Shown here: one piece after another, positions 25,396 to 33,651 of the stretch
Numbering within the stretch: the first letter of the stretch is position 1
Layout: every line of letters begins with the position of its first letter
Assembly (NCBI RefSeq): GCF_022179065.1
Contig: NZ_BPQD01000020.1
Location: 1-64,000 of the forward strand
From: Methylobacterium adhaesivum
Lineage (GTDB): Bacteria; Pseudomonadota; Alphaproteobacteria; Rhizobiales; Beijerinckiaceae
DNA: 64,000 bases
Direction of reading: 5' to 3'
The notes under the pieces: model-generated
Told to the model about the DNA's origin: nothing
Seen by the model: the letters and a program-made list of their open reading frames with translations, nothing else
Database searches by the model: none
Program-made: the position numbers and the translations under genes

Positions 25396-26265
25396 TCAGA
25401 CCTTGTTGACGCCGGCGCGGCCGAGAAGGCCGTTCGGACACAGGGCGAGGGCTAGGATGATGACGGAGAACACCACGATCTGGGTGGCTCCGGAGCCGAG
25501 GGTGGCGGTGACGCCGGCCTCTAGGAGGCCGTAGAGCAGACCGGCCAGCACCACGCCCGTGGCCGAGCCGATGCCGCCGAGGATCGCCACCGCGAAGGCC
25601 TTGATGCCGAACAGCGCGCCCATCTCGGCCGAGACCGAGAACAGCGGCGCGATGAGTAGGCCCGCCGCCCCCGCCAGCACGGCCGAGAGGGCGAAGGCGC
25701 AGGCCACCGTGCGGGCGACATCGATACCCATCAGCCGCGCCGCCTCGGCGTTCTGCGCCACGGCGAGGAGGCCGCGCCCGAGTTCCGTCCGCTGGAACAC
25801 GGCGCGGATCGCCAGCGCCGCCGCGACGCCCACCAGGGGAATCACGAGTTGCAGCGGATAAACGCCGGCCCCCAGGATCTCGACGGGGGTGGCGACCAGA
25901 CTGGAGGGCAGGCTACGCGGCTCCTTGCCGAAGGTGAACAGCAGGGCGTTGTCGAGGATGATGCCGCCCGCCACGGTGGCGAGGAGCCACGCATCGGATC
26001 CGCGCGTCACGAAGGGGCGAACCAGAAGGCGCTCCACGGCGAGGCCCAGCAATGCGCAGCCGGCGAGCGCCGCCGCGATGGCGAGCGGCATCGGCCAGCC
26101 GAGGCGAACGGCGAACACATAGCCCAGCACCGCCCCGAGGGTGACGGCGCTCCCTTGCGCGAAGTTCACCGTGCCGGAGACCGCGAAGGTGATGTGGAAC
26201 CCGAGCGCCACCAGCCCGTACATGCTGCCGAGGCCAAGGCCGCTGATGAGCGTTCCCGTCAGCAT
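25396..26265 (-). CDS. branched-chain amino acid-type ABC transporter, permease LivH (second importer)
   Basis: The product is 289 residues and highly hydrophobic. MLTGTLISGLGLGSMYGLVA and TFAVSGTVNFAQGSAVTLGA are the LivH N-terminal signature; FGIKAFAVAILGGIGSATGV is the C-terminal coupling loop. The ATG at 26265 is preceded by GGGAGGGCGCC. It is separated by 2 bases from the fused LivM-LivG-LivF gene, with which it would form the second importer. Confidence 0.93.
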   Translation of the reverse strand: MLTGTLISGLGLGSMYGLVALGFHITFAVSGTVNFAQGSAVTLGAVLGYVFAVRLGWPMPLAIAAALAGCALLGLAVERLLVRPFVTRGSDAWLLATVAGGIILDNALLFTFGKEPRSLPSSLVATPVEILGAGVYPLQLVIPLVGVAAALAIRAVFQRTELGRGLLAVAQNAEAARLMGIDVARTVACAFALSAVLAGAAGLLIAPLFSVSAEMGALFGIKAFAVAILGGIGSATGVVLAGLLYGLLEAGVTATLGSGATQIVVFSVIILALALCPNGLLGRAGVNKV

Positions 26266-26308
26266 GGCGCCCTCCCGCCTCGCCGCACGGTGGAGCCCGC
26301 CCGGAGGC

Positions 26309-27499
26309 TCACTTCGCCACCGCGACGATCTCGCCGTTCTGGAAGCGCGCGAACACGTAGTCGTCCGGCCCGAGGGCATCGTGACGCTCCGGCGTGAACG
26401 GCTTGTCGTAGGTCTTGATCAGGCCGGAATAGCCCGAGATCTTGTAGAAGCCGTCGCGGACCTTCGGCCCCTGCGTGGCTCCGGCCGCCTGGATCGCCAG
26501 GGCGATGAGATGGGTCGCGTCGTAGGCGTTGGCGATGCCGACGGCGGGGGTGACGTCGGCCATGGATTTGATCGCCGGGTCCTTCGCCTTCAGGGCGTCG
26601 AGCACCGCCTTGGCCTTCGGGGCCTCGTTGCCCGCGAAGGTGAAGGTCTGGACGAAGTGCACCCGCGCGGCGCCGGGACCCGCGAGTTCATCGAAGCGCC
26701 CACCCGCCGGACCCCAGTGGGAGACCACCGGCACGGTCCAGCCCATACGGTCGAGGGATTTCACCACCTGGGCCGAGGGACCGACATTGCCGACGAGGAA
26801 CAGGGTGTCGGCGCCCGCGTCGCGCAGGCGGGACAGTTGCGGCACCATGTCGATGTCGTTGGCCTCGAACTTCTCGATGCCGGCGGAGGGGAGGTTGGCG
26901 GCCTTCAGCGCCGCGACGAGGCCCTGCTGGTTCGATTCGCCCCAGGCGTTGTTGACGAGGATCGCGCCGGGCTTCTTCGCCCCATAGGTCTTCACCGCGT
27001 AGGCGACGAGGGCTTCGTCCACCAGGGCGTCCACGGCCGAGACCCGGAACGCGTAATTGTCGGCGGCCCCATTCCGGGTGATGCCGGTGCCGGCGGCCCA
27101 GGGGCCCATGAACGGCACCTTCATCTGGTTGGCGATGGGCACGATGGCCATGGAGACCGGCGTGTCGAGGCCCCCGATCAGCGCCACGACGCCGGCGCGC
27201 TGGATTAGCTCGCGGGCGGCGAGCACGCCCTTCGACGGGTTGGCCTCGTCGTCCCGAGCCACGAGTTCGAGGGGACGGCCGAGGACGCCGCCCGCGCGGT
27301 TGATCTCGTCGATGGCGAGGCCGATGCCGCGCGAGATCGCCTCGCCGGACTTGGCCGACTGCCCGCTCAGGGCCGTGACGAGACCGATCCGCACCGGGTC
27401 GGCGGCCCGGGCTGGGGCAAGGCCGATGACCCCGGTCAGCAGGAGCCCAAGGGCGAGGCGGCGGGTGAGAGGGCGGGCGTCGGGACGGCGGTGAGGCAT
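26309..27499 (-). CDS. branched-chain amino acid-type ABC transporter, periplasmic substrate-binding protein (second importer)
   Basis: The product is 396 residues. A signal peptide (RRLALGLLLTGVIGLAPARA) is followed by a type I periplasmic-binding fold (DPVRIGLVTALSGQSAKSGE; DEINRAGGVLGRPLELVARD). It differs clearly from the first binding protein, so the two importers probably take up different or successive compounds. It is first in the minus-strand operon, followed by livH, the fused permease/ATPase gene and the PuuE-like gene. The frame is open further upstream, but the ATG at 27499 places the signal peptide at a normal position. Confidence 0.92.
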   Translation of the reverse strand: MPHRRPDARPLTRRLALGLLLTGVIGLAPARAADPVRIGLVTALSGQSAKSGEAISRGIGLAIDEINRAGGVLGRPLELVARDDEANPSKGVLAARELIQRAGVVALIGGLDTPVSMAIVPIANQMKVPFMGPWAAGTGITRNGAADNYAFRVSAVDALVDEALVAYAVKTYGAKKPGAILVNNAWGESNQQGLVAALKAANLPSAGIEKFEANDIDMVPQLSRLRDAGADTLFLVGNVGPSAQVVKSLDRMGWTVPVVSHWGPAGGRFDELAGPGAARVHFVQTFTFAGNEAPKAKAVLDALKAKDPAIKSMADVTPAVGIANAYDATHLIALAIQAAGATQGPKVRDGFYKISGYSGLIKTYDKPFTPERHDALGPDDYVFARFQNGEIVAVAK

Positions 27500-27630
27500 G
27501 GCGATCCGATCTCGTATGTGGTCGACCTCAATGTGCAACGGACGTGCCAGCCGACGGAGTCTCGGAAACGCTTGCGTTTTCCGGCTTCGAGGCATGTCAG
27601 TGCATCGAATGCGTGCAGAACGCTTCAAAA

Positions 27631-27650
27631 AGTGCATACACTTAGTGCAT
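27631..27650. promoter_or_regulatory. AGTGCAT direct repeats in divergent promoter region
   Basis: AGTGCAT occurs at 27631-27637 and 27644-27650, spaced 13 bp. The first overlaps the near-palindrome GTGCATACAC (27632-27641). The site lies between the second binding-protein gene and the NTF2-like gene, which diverge from here. GntR/FCD regulators bind short GT-N-AC type palindromes, so this is a candidate operator for the regulator encoded at 28158-28847. Confidence 0.45.
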
Positions 27651-27710
27651 GCGCAAGGGCCCGACCTTCGGCATGGTGTGCCCGGAACCGAGGAGCACCG
27701 GAGTCGAACC

Positions 27711-28124
27711 ATGAGCGCGAACGAACCGAACCCCGCCGAGCGCGATGCCGCCATCGTCACCGCCTATCTCGAAGCGTCGATGGTGCCCGATCCGGAGGGC
27801 GCAGCGCGCTACATGGCGCCGGGGACGTCCATCGTGTTCACGGGCGGACGGGTGTTCGGGCATCCGAGCGAGGTGACGGCGTTCAATGCCGGCCGCTATG
27901 CCTGGGTGAAGAAGCGTATGGAGCGCCTCGACGTGGTGCCGGGCGGGGACGTTACGACGGTCTACAGCCTCGGCACGCTCTACGGCGCCTGGCCGGATGG
28001 GACGGCGTTCGAAGGCAATCGCTACGTCGACCGCTTCACAGTGCGGGATGGGCTGATCGTCGCCATGGAGGTGTGGAACGACAGCGCCGAGCGCCTGCTC
28101 GACCGGCACGGCCTCATGGGCTGA
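27711..28124 (+). CDS. NTF2-like / SnoaL-like fold protein
   Basis: The product is 137 residues with the cone-shaped NTF2-like fold pattern: helix (ERDAAIVTAYLEASMVPDPE), GAARYMAPGTSIVFTGGRVF, a central helix with FNAGRYAWVKKRMERLDVV, then strands (TTVYSLGTLYGAWPDGTAFE; NRYVDRFTVRDGLIVAMEVW). Members serve as isomerases, cyclases, dehydratases or small-subunit chaperones, and the active residues cannot be assigned here. It diverges from the second importer operon and converges on the GntR gene, so it likely belongs to the same pathway. Confidence 0.75.
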   Translation: MSANEPNPAERDAAIVTAYLEASMVPDPEGAARYMAPGTSIVFTGGRVFGHPSEVTAFNAGRYAWVKKRMERLDVVPGGDVTTVYSLGTLYGAWPDGTAFEGNRYVDRFTVRDGLIVAMEVWNDSAERLLDRHGLMG

Positions 28125-28144
28125 CCGCCCGGGGGCGGCTTTCC
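28125..28144. terminator. candidate terminator between convergent genes
   Basis: CCGCCC (28125-28130) and GGGCGG (28133-28138) form a short GC hairpin followed by ctttcc. It sits directly after the stop of the NTF2-like gene, between it and the convergent GntR gene. Confidence 0.4.
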
Positions 28145-28157
28145 CTCGGCCGCTCCC

Positions 28158-28847
28158 TCAAGCCTCGACATAAGGGGCAAGCAGGCGGACGAGGTCGTGC
28201 TCGCGCTGCGGCTCGGTCACGATGCGGGCCCGATCGGCCACGGCGTCGAGGTGGTGATCCATCAGGGTGACGGCGCGCTCGGCATCCCCCGCGACCAGAG
28301 CCGCCACGATCTCCCGGTGCTCGCTCACGGCGCAGTCGGAGGAATGAGGCCGGCTGTAGAGCGACAGGATCAGGGCGCAGCGGTAGCCGAGCTCGGCGAC
28401 GTAGCGGATCAGCACCGGGCTGCCCGTCATCTCCGCGAGCAGCAGATGGAATTCCGTGGCGAGGCGGATCGAAGCGGCCTCCGGTCCGCCACTCGCCCGT
28501 TCCTCGCCCGCGATATGCGCCTCCAGGGCGGCCTGCCGCTCCGCGTCGAGTTGCCCGGCGAGCCGGCGCACCACGAGCCGCTCCAGGCTGATGCGCACAT
28601 CGAACGTATCCCGCGCCTCCTCCCAGCTCGGGCTCGCCACGACGGCGATCCGGTTGCGGCGCAGTTCCACCAAGCCTTCGCTCGCCAGCTGGCCGAGGGC
28701 CTGCCGCGCGATCGTGCGGCTAACCCCGAACCGTTCGCCGAGCGCATCCTCGGGGAGGCGATCCCCCGGGAGCAGCGCGCGCTCGACGATGGCGCGGCGC
28801 AGGGACCGGCAGATCGTTCCGACGCGGTTGACCTCGTTGCCCTTCAT
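28158..28847 (-). CDS. GntR-family transcriptional regulator, FCD ligand-binding domain
   Basis: The product is 229 residues. The N-terminal winged helix (LRRAIVERALLPGDRLPEDA; LGERFGVSRTIARQALGQLA; SEGLVELRRNRIAVVASPS) is typical GntR. The C-terminal all-helical FCD domain has the acidic and histidine metal/ligand residues (DTFDVRISLE; EFHLLLAEMTGSP; EHREIVAALVAGDAERAVTL; MDHHLD). FCD regulators sense carboxylic acids and similar catabolic intermediates. It lies at the edge of the catabolic locus and probably controls the second importer operon and the NTF2-like gene. Confidence 0.92.
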   Translation of the reverse strand: MKGNEVNRVGTICRSLRRAIVERALLPGDRLPEDALGERFGVSRTIARQALGQLASEGLVELRRNRIAVVASPSWEEARDTFDVRISLERLVVRRLAGQLDAERQAALEAHIAGEERASGGPEAASIRLATEFHLLLAEMTGSPVLIRYVAELGYRCALILSLYSRPHSSDCAVSEHREIVAALVAGDAERAVTLMDHHLDAVADRARIVTEPQREHDLVRLLAPYVEA

Positions 28848-29242
28848 GACCTCGCTCCGCTTGGACGTGCTATCTATCAGGAGACTGCGGAAGAAGGATC
28901 ACCGAAGAGCGACGGGAGTCGTGGTCGTTGTTCCGGCAGATATCTGCGCGGCGGTACGATCGAATCCGAAAACGCGTTCCGCCCGCCTCGACCCAGCCGC
29001 TCCGGCGTACCCGGGTGGAGGGCCCGTGGACGATGCGGCGGTGGCGATACGCTTGGCCGAGGACGAGCGGATCTACGCAAGACCCGGGGAGCGTGCGCCC
29101 CTCGACGCCGATGTGCCCGCACCGTCGCCCGGCGTTTCTCGACGCGGCCCGGCGCTCCGGGCTGCCTGGATGGCCCTGGGCGCGTGGACGTCCGTGTCGG
29201 GATCGATGTCTGATAGTTATCTCGGAGCCGGCTATTCCGTGC
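28848..29242. other. no gene recognised
   Basis: About 395 bases between the GntR gene and the chemoreceptor relic. Frames on both strands are short or lack any recognisable family, and none has a clear ribosome-binding site. The GntR promoter should lie at the low-coordinate end. Confidence 0.5.
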
Positions 29243-29848
29243 TCAGGCGGCCCTGACGGCTGCGAGAAAGCGCGCGACCTCCGTACCGAGATGCTCGGAC
29301 TGCCGTGACAGTTCGGAGGCGGCCGATAGGACTTGGCCGGCTGCCGCACCCGTCTCCTCAGATGCCTGTGCGACACCCGCGATGTTGCCCGTCACCTCGG
29401 TGGCCCGAGCCGAGGCCTCGGCCACGTTGCGCGCAATCTCCTGCGTCGCCATGCCCTGCTGTTCTACCGCAGCGGCAATCGAGGTCGCCACGCTGTCCAT
29501 TTCACGGATCATCCCGGTGATGCCGCCGATCGCCGTCACCGCCTGGCCGGTGACACCTTGAACCTCGTCGATCTGTTCGGCGTTCCGACTGAGTGCCTGG
29601 ACCAGGGATGCGGTCTTGGCGGCCTCACCCACCGCCGACTGGGCGAGCTGCGCAGTCCCAGAGACTTGACGGCCGATCTCTTGGACGGAGGAGCCCAGTT
29701 GCTCGGCGGCCGCCGCCACCATGCTGACATTGGAAGCGGCCTCCTCCGCGGCGCCGGCCACCGTGGTGGATTGACCGGCCGTGTCCTGAGCGATGGCGGT
29801 CATCTGTTGCGCGGTCGCCCGCGGTTCGGTCGCGGATGACAAAACCAT
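29243..29848 (-). pseudogene. methyl-accepting chemotaxis protein relic lacking sensor half and signalling tip
   Basis: The 201 residues are helical chemoreceptor sequence (AGAAEEAASNVSMVAAAAEQ; AIAAAVEQQGMATQEIARNV; AEETGAAAGQVLSAASELSR). Two essential parts are missing. No sensor domain, transmembrane helix or HAMP domain precedes it. In addition, the hairpin tip that binds CheA/CheW is absent: ALSRNAEQIDEV (about residue 96) jumps straight to QGVTGQAVTAIGG, so about 55 residues including the NLLALNATIEAARAGE core have been removed in frame. It cannot signal in the usual way and is almost certainly a relic. Confidence 0.8.
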
Positions 29849-30784
29849 GCCGATGTCGATTTATATTTGACGCAGTAAGGTCGGAAGGATTGCAACCCGC
29901 CGGTCCTCTTTCCGACGGAGAGAAGGTACCCTTGCGCGTTACAAACGTAGCCTTCGAAACCATGACGTCTGCCGAAGCCAGACGCCGTCTCGGAAGCAGG
30001 AAGTCGCGACGGAGTCGACCGCCCTTTCAGCCGTCCGACTCGGAGTGCCAGCGGGAGTTGGCGATTCTTTTTGGATCAACAGAGCGGCTTTCTTCGGCAA
30101 AAAAGTTCCGTCGTCGTAAGATCGAGACATCGACCCGCCGTGGCTTGACGATCATCACTACGGCCATCGGCACTGTATGCGCCGGCAGGCTGCGCAAGAC
30201 CTCCGGCGTCCGGGCCCGGCGCCGGCCATCATGCGGTCCTGCGAACGAATTGAAGAGAACCGCCCCCCCCTGCAACGGGAACCGGCTGTCGCATCGGTAT
30301 TCCTATCTGGTTCCGCATGGTCAAGACACTGACTTACGCCTGTTTGATATTCAAATCCACGTTGCCATAGCGCCCCATTGACAGTTAGAACCGTCTCAAA
30401 TGCTATACGACCGATAAAACAAACTTCCGTAAACATAATATATTTGATGAATTTGTCGAATATATAATATTACCTGCGACGTTTCTGTCGAGCGAATTCG
30501 CCCTTGAGGAGTCAAGTTTGACAGGCCGACTTATGCAATAGGCTGTTGTGAGCATGCGCCCCAGCCCGTCACGACCTTACTTGACGCGGGCAAATTTCCC
30601 ACGTACCCGCTAAGCATGGTCAGTCGGCGTCTTGGCCGGTTTGTCCCGGTCCATGGGCGTGCTGCGACCGCGGCTTGACCCGCCCTGCCCTACGGTCAAG
30701 AGGCTTCCCGTGGTGAATCCCTGCGCCGCGCAAGACCGTCGCGCGCCAGAACTTTTCCGAGACGACTCTGCCGCGAGCGCGACC
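29849..30784. other. long region without a convincing gene; AT-rich near 30380-30480
   Basis: About 930 bases separate the chemoreceptor relic from the first EPS gene. The first half has only random-looking frames. The stretch at about 30380-30480 is strongly AT-rich (runs such as aacataatatatttgatgaa) in an otherwise GC-rich window. It may hold the promoter of the rightward EPS genes or be foreign sequence at the island border. Confidence 0.5.
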
Positions 30785-31678
30785 ATGCCTCTCTCCCACC
30801 CGGTCGTCGTAGGTGTCACGGTCTTCCAACCGGATGAGGCGCAGAGCGCCGCCCTCTGTCGCCGGGTCGAGGCCGATCCGCGCCGGACCGTCGTATTCGA
30901 CAATGGCGGCCTGCCGGAGGCGGCGGCGGCCCGCCTTATCGGTGATGGAGCGCTGGTGCTGTCGGAGGGCCGGAACATCGGGGTCGGCGGCGCCCTCGAT
31001 GCCATCGTCCGGACTGCGTCCGAAGCGGGCGCCCGGCAGGTGCTTCTCCTCGACCAGGACGCGGATTTCTCGGCCCAGCAGATCTCCGCCCTCGAGGCGG
31101 CGCTGGGGCGGCTGCAGGGCTCAGGCGTGCCGGTTGCCTTGGTCGGCCCGCGCCCGGAGGCGGCGCCCGGCCGCAAGGCACCGGCTTCGCCGCGCCGCCC
31201 GTACCGTTCCGATCACGGTTCCCTCGCACCGGTCGAGTACCTGGCGACCTCCGGGTCGCTCATCGACCTCGAAGCCTATGCGGTGATCGGCCCGTTCCGC
31301 AGCGACTTCTTCATCGACGGCATCGACCTCGAATGGTGTTTCCGTGCCTGGGCTGCGGGCTACGGCTGCTGGATGGATACGGGCACCGCCCTCCCCCACC
31401 GGGTCGGTGCCGGCGTGATCCGATCGGAGATCCTCGGCATCGAGATGCCGCGTCAGCCGCTGTTCCGCATGGAAGTCTATTTGCGCAACAGCGTCTATGC
31501 TTGGCGGCTGTCGCACGTGCCGCGACGCTGGAAGCTGCGTCAGGCCGCCTACCTCCCGCTCCAGATCCTGCTCTACTGGGCCGATGCGGGCTACCGACCG
31601 AACGTGCTCGCGCGTCTCGCCCTCGGCGTTCTCGACGGTTTGCGCGGCCGGCTCGGGCAGCCCCGAGGCCTGCCGTGA
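30785..31678 (+). CDS. glycosyltransferase family 2 (rhamnosyltransferase-like)
   Basis: The product is 297 residues. It has a GT-A fold with VVVGVTVFQPDEAQSAALCR, an EGRNIGVGGALDAIV segment typical of rhamnosyltransferases, and QVLLLDQDADFSA containing the metal/nucleotide-binding DxD. FFIDGIDLEWCFRAWAAGYG is the acceptor-side ED-like motif. It would add a deoxyhexose or similar sugar to the lipid-linked EPS unit at the cytoplasmic face. The frame is open upstream to 30632; the ATG at 30785 starts the domain and is preferred, although no strong ribosome site is seen. It overlaps the next gene by 4 bases. Confidence 0.87.
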   Translation: MPLSHPVVVGVTVFQPDEAQSAALCRRVEADPRRTVVFDNGGLPEAAAARLIGDGALVLSEGRNIGVGGALDAIVRTASEAGARQVLLLDQDADFSAQQISALEAALGRLQGSGVPVALVGPRPEAAPGRKAPASPRRPYRSDHGSLAPVEYLATSGSLIDLEAYAVIGPFRSDFFIDGIDLEWCFRAWAAGYGCWMDTGTALPHRVGAGVIRSEILGIEMPRQPLFRMEVYLRNSVYAWRLSHVPRRWKLRQAAYLPLQILLYWADAGYRPNVLARLALGVLDGLRGRLGQPRGLP

Positions 31679-32658
31679 GCCACGCCGCCCTGCCTCCGAA
31701 GGCCCGGCCCGCCCTTGACGTCGTCATCGTCAACTGGAACGCCGGCCCCCTACTACGGGTCTGCCTCGACAGCCTGGCGGCGGCCGAGTCCGCGTTGGGC
31801 GAGACCCTCCCCCTGCGGGCCGTGATCGTCGACAATGCTTCGTGCGACGGCTCGCTCCAGGGACTGCCGCAGATGCGCCACGGCCCCGAGGTGATCGCCA
31901 ATTCGGACAATCGGGGCTTCGGCCGAGCCTGCAACGCCGGGGCCGCGTGCGGGGATGCCCCCGCGATCCTGTTCCTGAACCCCGACGCCCGAGTCTCGCC
32001 CGCGAGCCTCGTCGGAGCTTACGCGGCGCTGATGGCGGATGCGGGCACCGGGATCGTCGGGGCCCAGCTCGTCGATGAGGCCGGCGCCGTGCAACGCTCC
32101 TGCGCCCGGCGCCCGACCACCCGCTCGCTGATCGGCCAGGCGCTCTTCCTCGATCGGGCACTGCCGCGCCTGCTGCCGCCCCACTTCATGACCGACTGGG
32201 ATCACGGCGAGGACCGGGCAGTTGACCAGGTGATGGGCGCGTTCCTGATGATTCGCAGGTCGGTCTTTACGGCCCTGGGGGGCTTCGACGAGCGATTCTT
32301 CGTTTATTACGAGGATGTCGACCTCTGTGCCCGAGCCTGGGCGGCGGGTCTCGCGGTGCGGCATCTATCCGGCGTCAGCGTGCGGCACGAGGGCCAGGGC
32401 ACCACCCGGACGGCGAAAGCGCATCGCCTCGCCTGCTTTCTCGAGAGCCAGATCCGCTACGCGGCCAAGCATCAAGGACGGACCACCGCCTTCGCCCTGG
32501 TGGTGATGGCCTTCGGTGCGCAGGTGCCGCTGCGCCTCATCCAGGCACTTGCGCGGCGATCCGTGCATGAGGCCGCCGAAGTGCTGCGCGGGGCGTCCCA
32601 GCTCGCCCGGGCCCTGCCGGGATTGCTGCGAGCGATCGGACATCCCGCAGCCCCGTGA
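31675..32658 (+). CDS. glycosyltransferase family 2 (rhamnosyltransferase/WbbL-like)
   Basis: The product is 327 residues with a GTG start overlapping the previous TGA. DVVIVNWNAGPLLRVCLDSL, AVIVDNASCDGS, NRGFGRACNAGA and ILFLNPDARVSP define a WbbL-like GT2 domain; FFVYYEDVDLCARAWAAG is the ED motif that positions the acceptor. A hydrophobic C-terminal segment (TTAFALVVMAFGAQVPLRLI) may anchor it at the membrane. It works with the preceding transferase in assembling the EPS repeat unit. Confidence 0.92.
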   Translation: MSHAALPPKARPALDVVIVNWNAGPLLRVCLDSLAAAESALGETLPLRAVIVDNASCDGSLQGLPQMRHGPEVIANSDNRGFGRACNAGAACGDAPAILFLNPDARVSPASLVGAYAALMADAGTGIVGAQLVDEAGAVQRSCARRPTTRSLIGQALFLDRALPRLLPPHFMTDWDHGEDRAVDQVMGAFLMIRRSVFTALGGFDERFFVYYEDVDLCARAWAAGLAVRHLSGVSVRHEGQGTTRTAKAHRLACFLESQIRYAAKHQGRTTAFALVVMAFGAQVPLRLIQALARRSVHEAAEVLRGASQLARALPGLLRAIGHPAAP

Positions 32659-32883
32659 TCCATCCGTTCAGCGGTGGTCGGGGAACAATGGCGGGATCAT
32701 CACAGGCTAAAAAAACCAGTCGCGGTCCTGGCCAGCCGGGCCGGGATTGTCTAGAGCATCACCTCGAAAGGTGGCTTCCGACTTTCACGAGCAATCGATG
32801 CGAGAACAGTGACTCCAGACCATGGACTCGAATACGATATTCGCGATCATGCTTTAAACCGAAAGAAAATCTCCAGACTATCC

Positions 32884-33651
32884 ATGCTTCACGCAAAGAA
32901 GATCGCCGTCGTCCTGCCGGCTTACAATGCCGCAGCCACCCTGCGGCGTACTTATGCCGAGATTCCGCTCGACATCGTCGACGACGTCATTCTGGTCGAC
33001 GACGCCAGTCGCGACGAGACCGTGGCGGTGGCGGCCGAGCTTGGCATCACGACGGTGCGGCACGCCTCCAACTGCGGCTATGGCGGCAACCAGAAGACCT
33101 GCTACCGCGTGGCTCTCTCCCGAGGCGCCGACATCGTGGTGATGCTGCATCCGGACTATCAGTATTCACCGCGCCTCGTCACCGCGATGGCCTCGATGAT
33201 CGTCTCGGGCGAATACGACGCCGTGCTCGCCTCGCGCATCTTGGGCAAGGGGGCGCTGGCCGGCGGCATGCCGCTCTACAAGTACGTCGCCAACCGCGGC
33301 CTGACCTTCCTGCAGAACCTCCTGATGGGTCAGAAGCTGTCCGAGTATCACAGCGGCTACCGCGCCTGGAGCCGCACGGTGCTGGAAAGCCTGGCCCTCG
33401 GCCGCTGTTCGGACGATTTCGTGTTCGACAACCAGATGCTGGCCCAGGCCATGGACGCCGATTATCGGATCGGCGAGATCTCCTGCCCGACCCGCTACTT
33501 CCCGGAGGCCTCTTCGATCAACTTCCGCCGCAGCGTCATCTACGGGCTCGGCGTGCTGAAGACCGCTCTCGTCTATCGTCTGCACCGGTGGGGCCTCCGG
33601 GTCGACCCGCTCTTCGAGACCACCCCCGCCGCCCTGCGGGTGCAGCCGTGA
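32884..33651 (+). CDS. glycosyltransferase family 2 (dolichol/polyprenyl-phosphate mannosyltransferase-like)
   Basis: The product is 255 residues. KKIAVVLPAYNAAATLRRTY, DDVILVDDASRDETVAVAAE, NCGYGGNQKTCYRVALSRGA, DIVVMLHPDYQYSPRLV and FVFDNQMLAQ define a DPM1/GtrB-like GT2. Such enzymes move a sugar onto a polyprenyl phosphate, or act in polysaccharide assembly. The ATG at 32884 leads straight into the domain; a longer frame to 32809 adds a non-conserved, AT-richer piece. It is followed at once by a VTT membrane protein and a DUF2142 protein, suggesting a sugar-lipid based modification module. Confidence 0.9.
   Translation: MLHAKKIAVVLPAYNAAATLRRTYAEIPLDIVDDVILVDDASRDETVAVAAELGITTVRHASNCGYGGNQKTCYRVALSRGADIVVMLHPDYQYSPRLVTAMASMIVSGEYDAVLASRILGKGALAGGMPLYKYVANRGLTFLQNLLMGQKLSEYHSGYRAWSRTVLESLALGRCSDDFVFDNQMLAQAMDADYRIGEISCPTRYFPEASSINFRRSVIYGLGVLKTALVYRLHRWGLRVDPLFETTPAALRVQP

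Noticed and set aside
23414-25534. Long plus-strand frame (706 codons) opposite the fused ABC transporter gene
   Set aside because: Antisense shadow with Gly/Arg/Glu-rich composition. The minus-strand frame has two complete ATPase domains.
29836-30381. 181-codon plus-strand frame after the chemoreceptor relic
   Set aside because: Arg/Ser-rich and incoherent, no domain or ribosome site. Considered non-coding.
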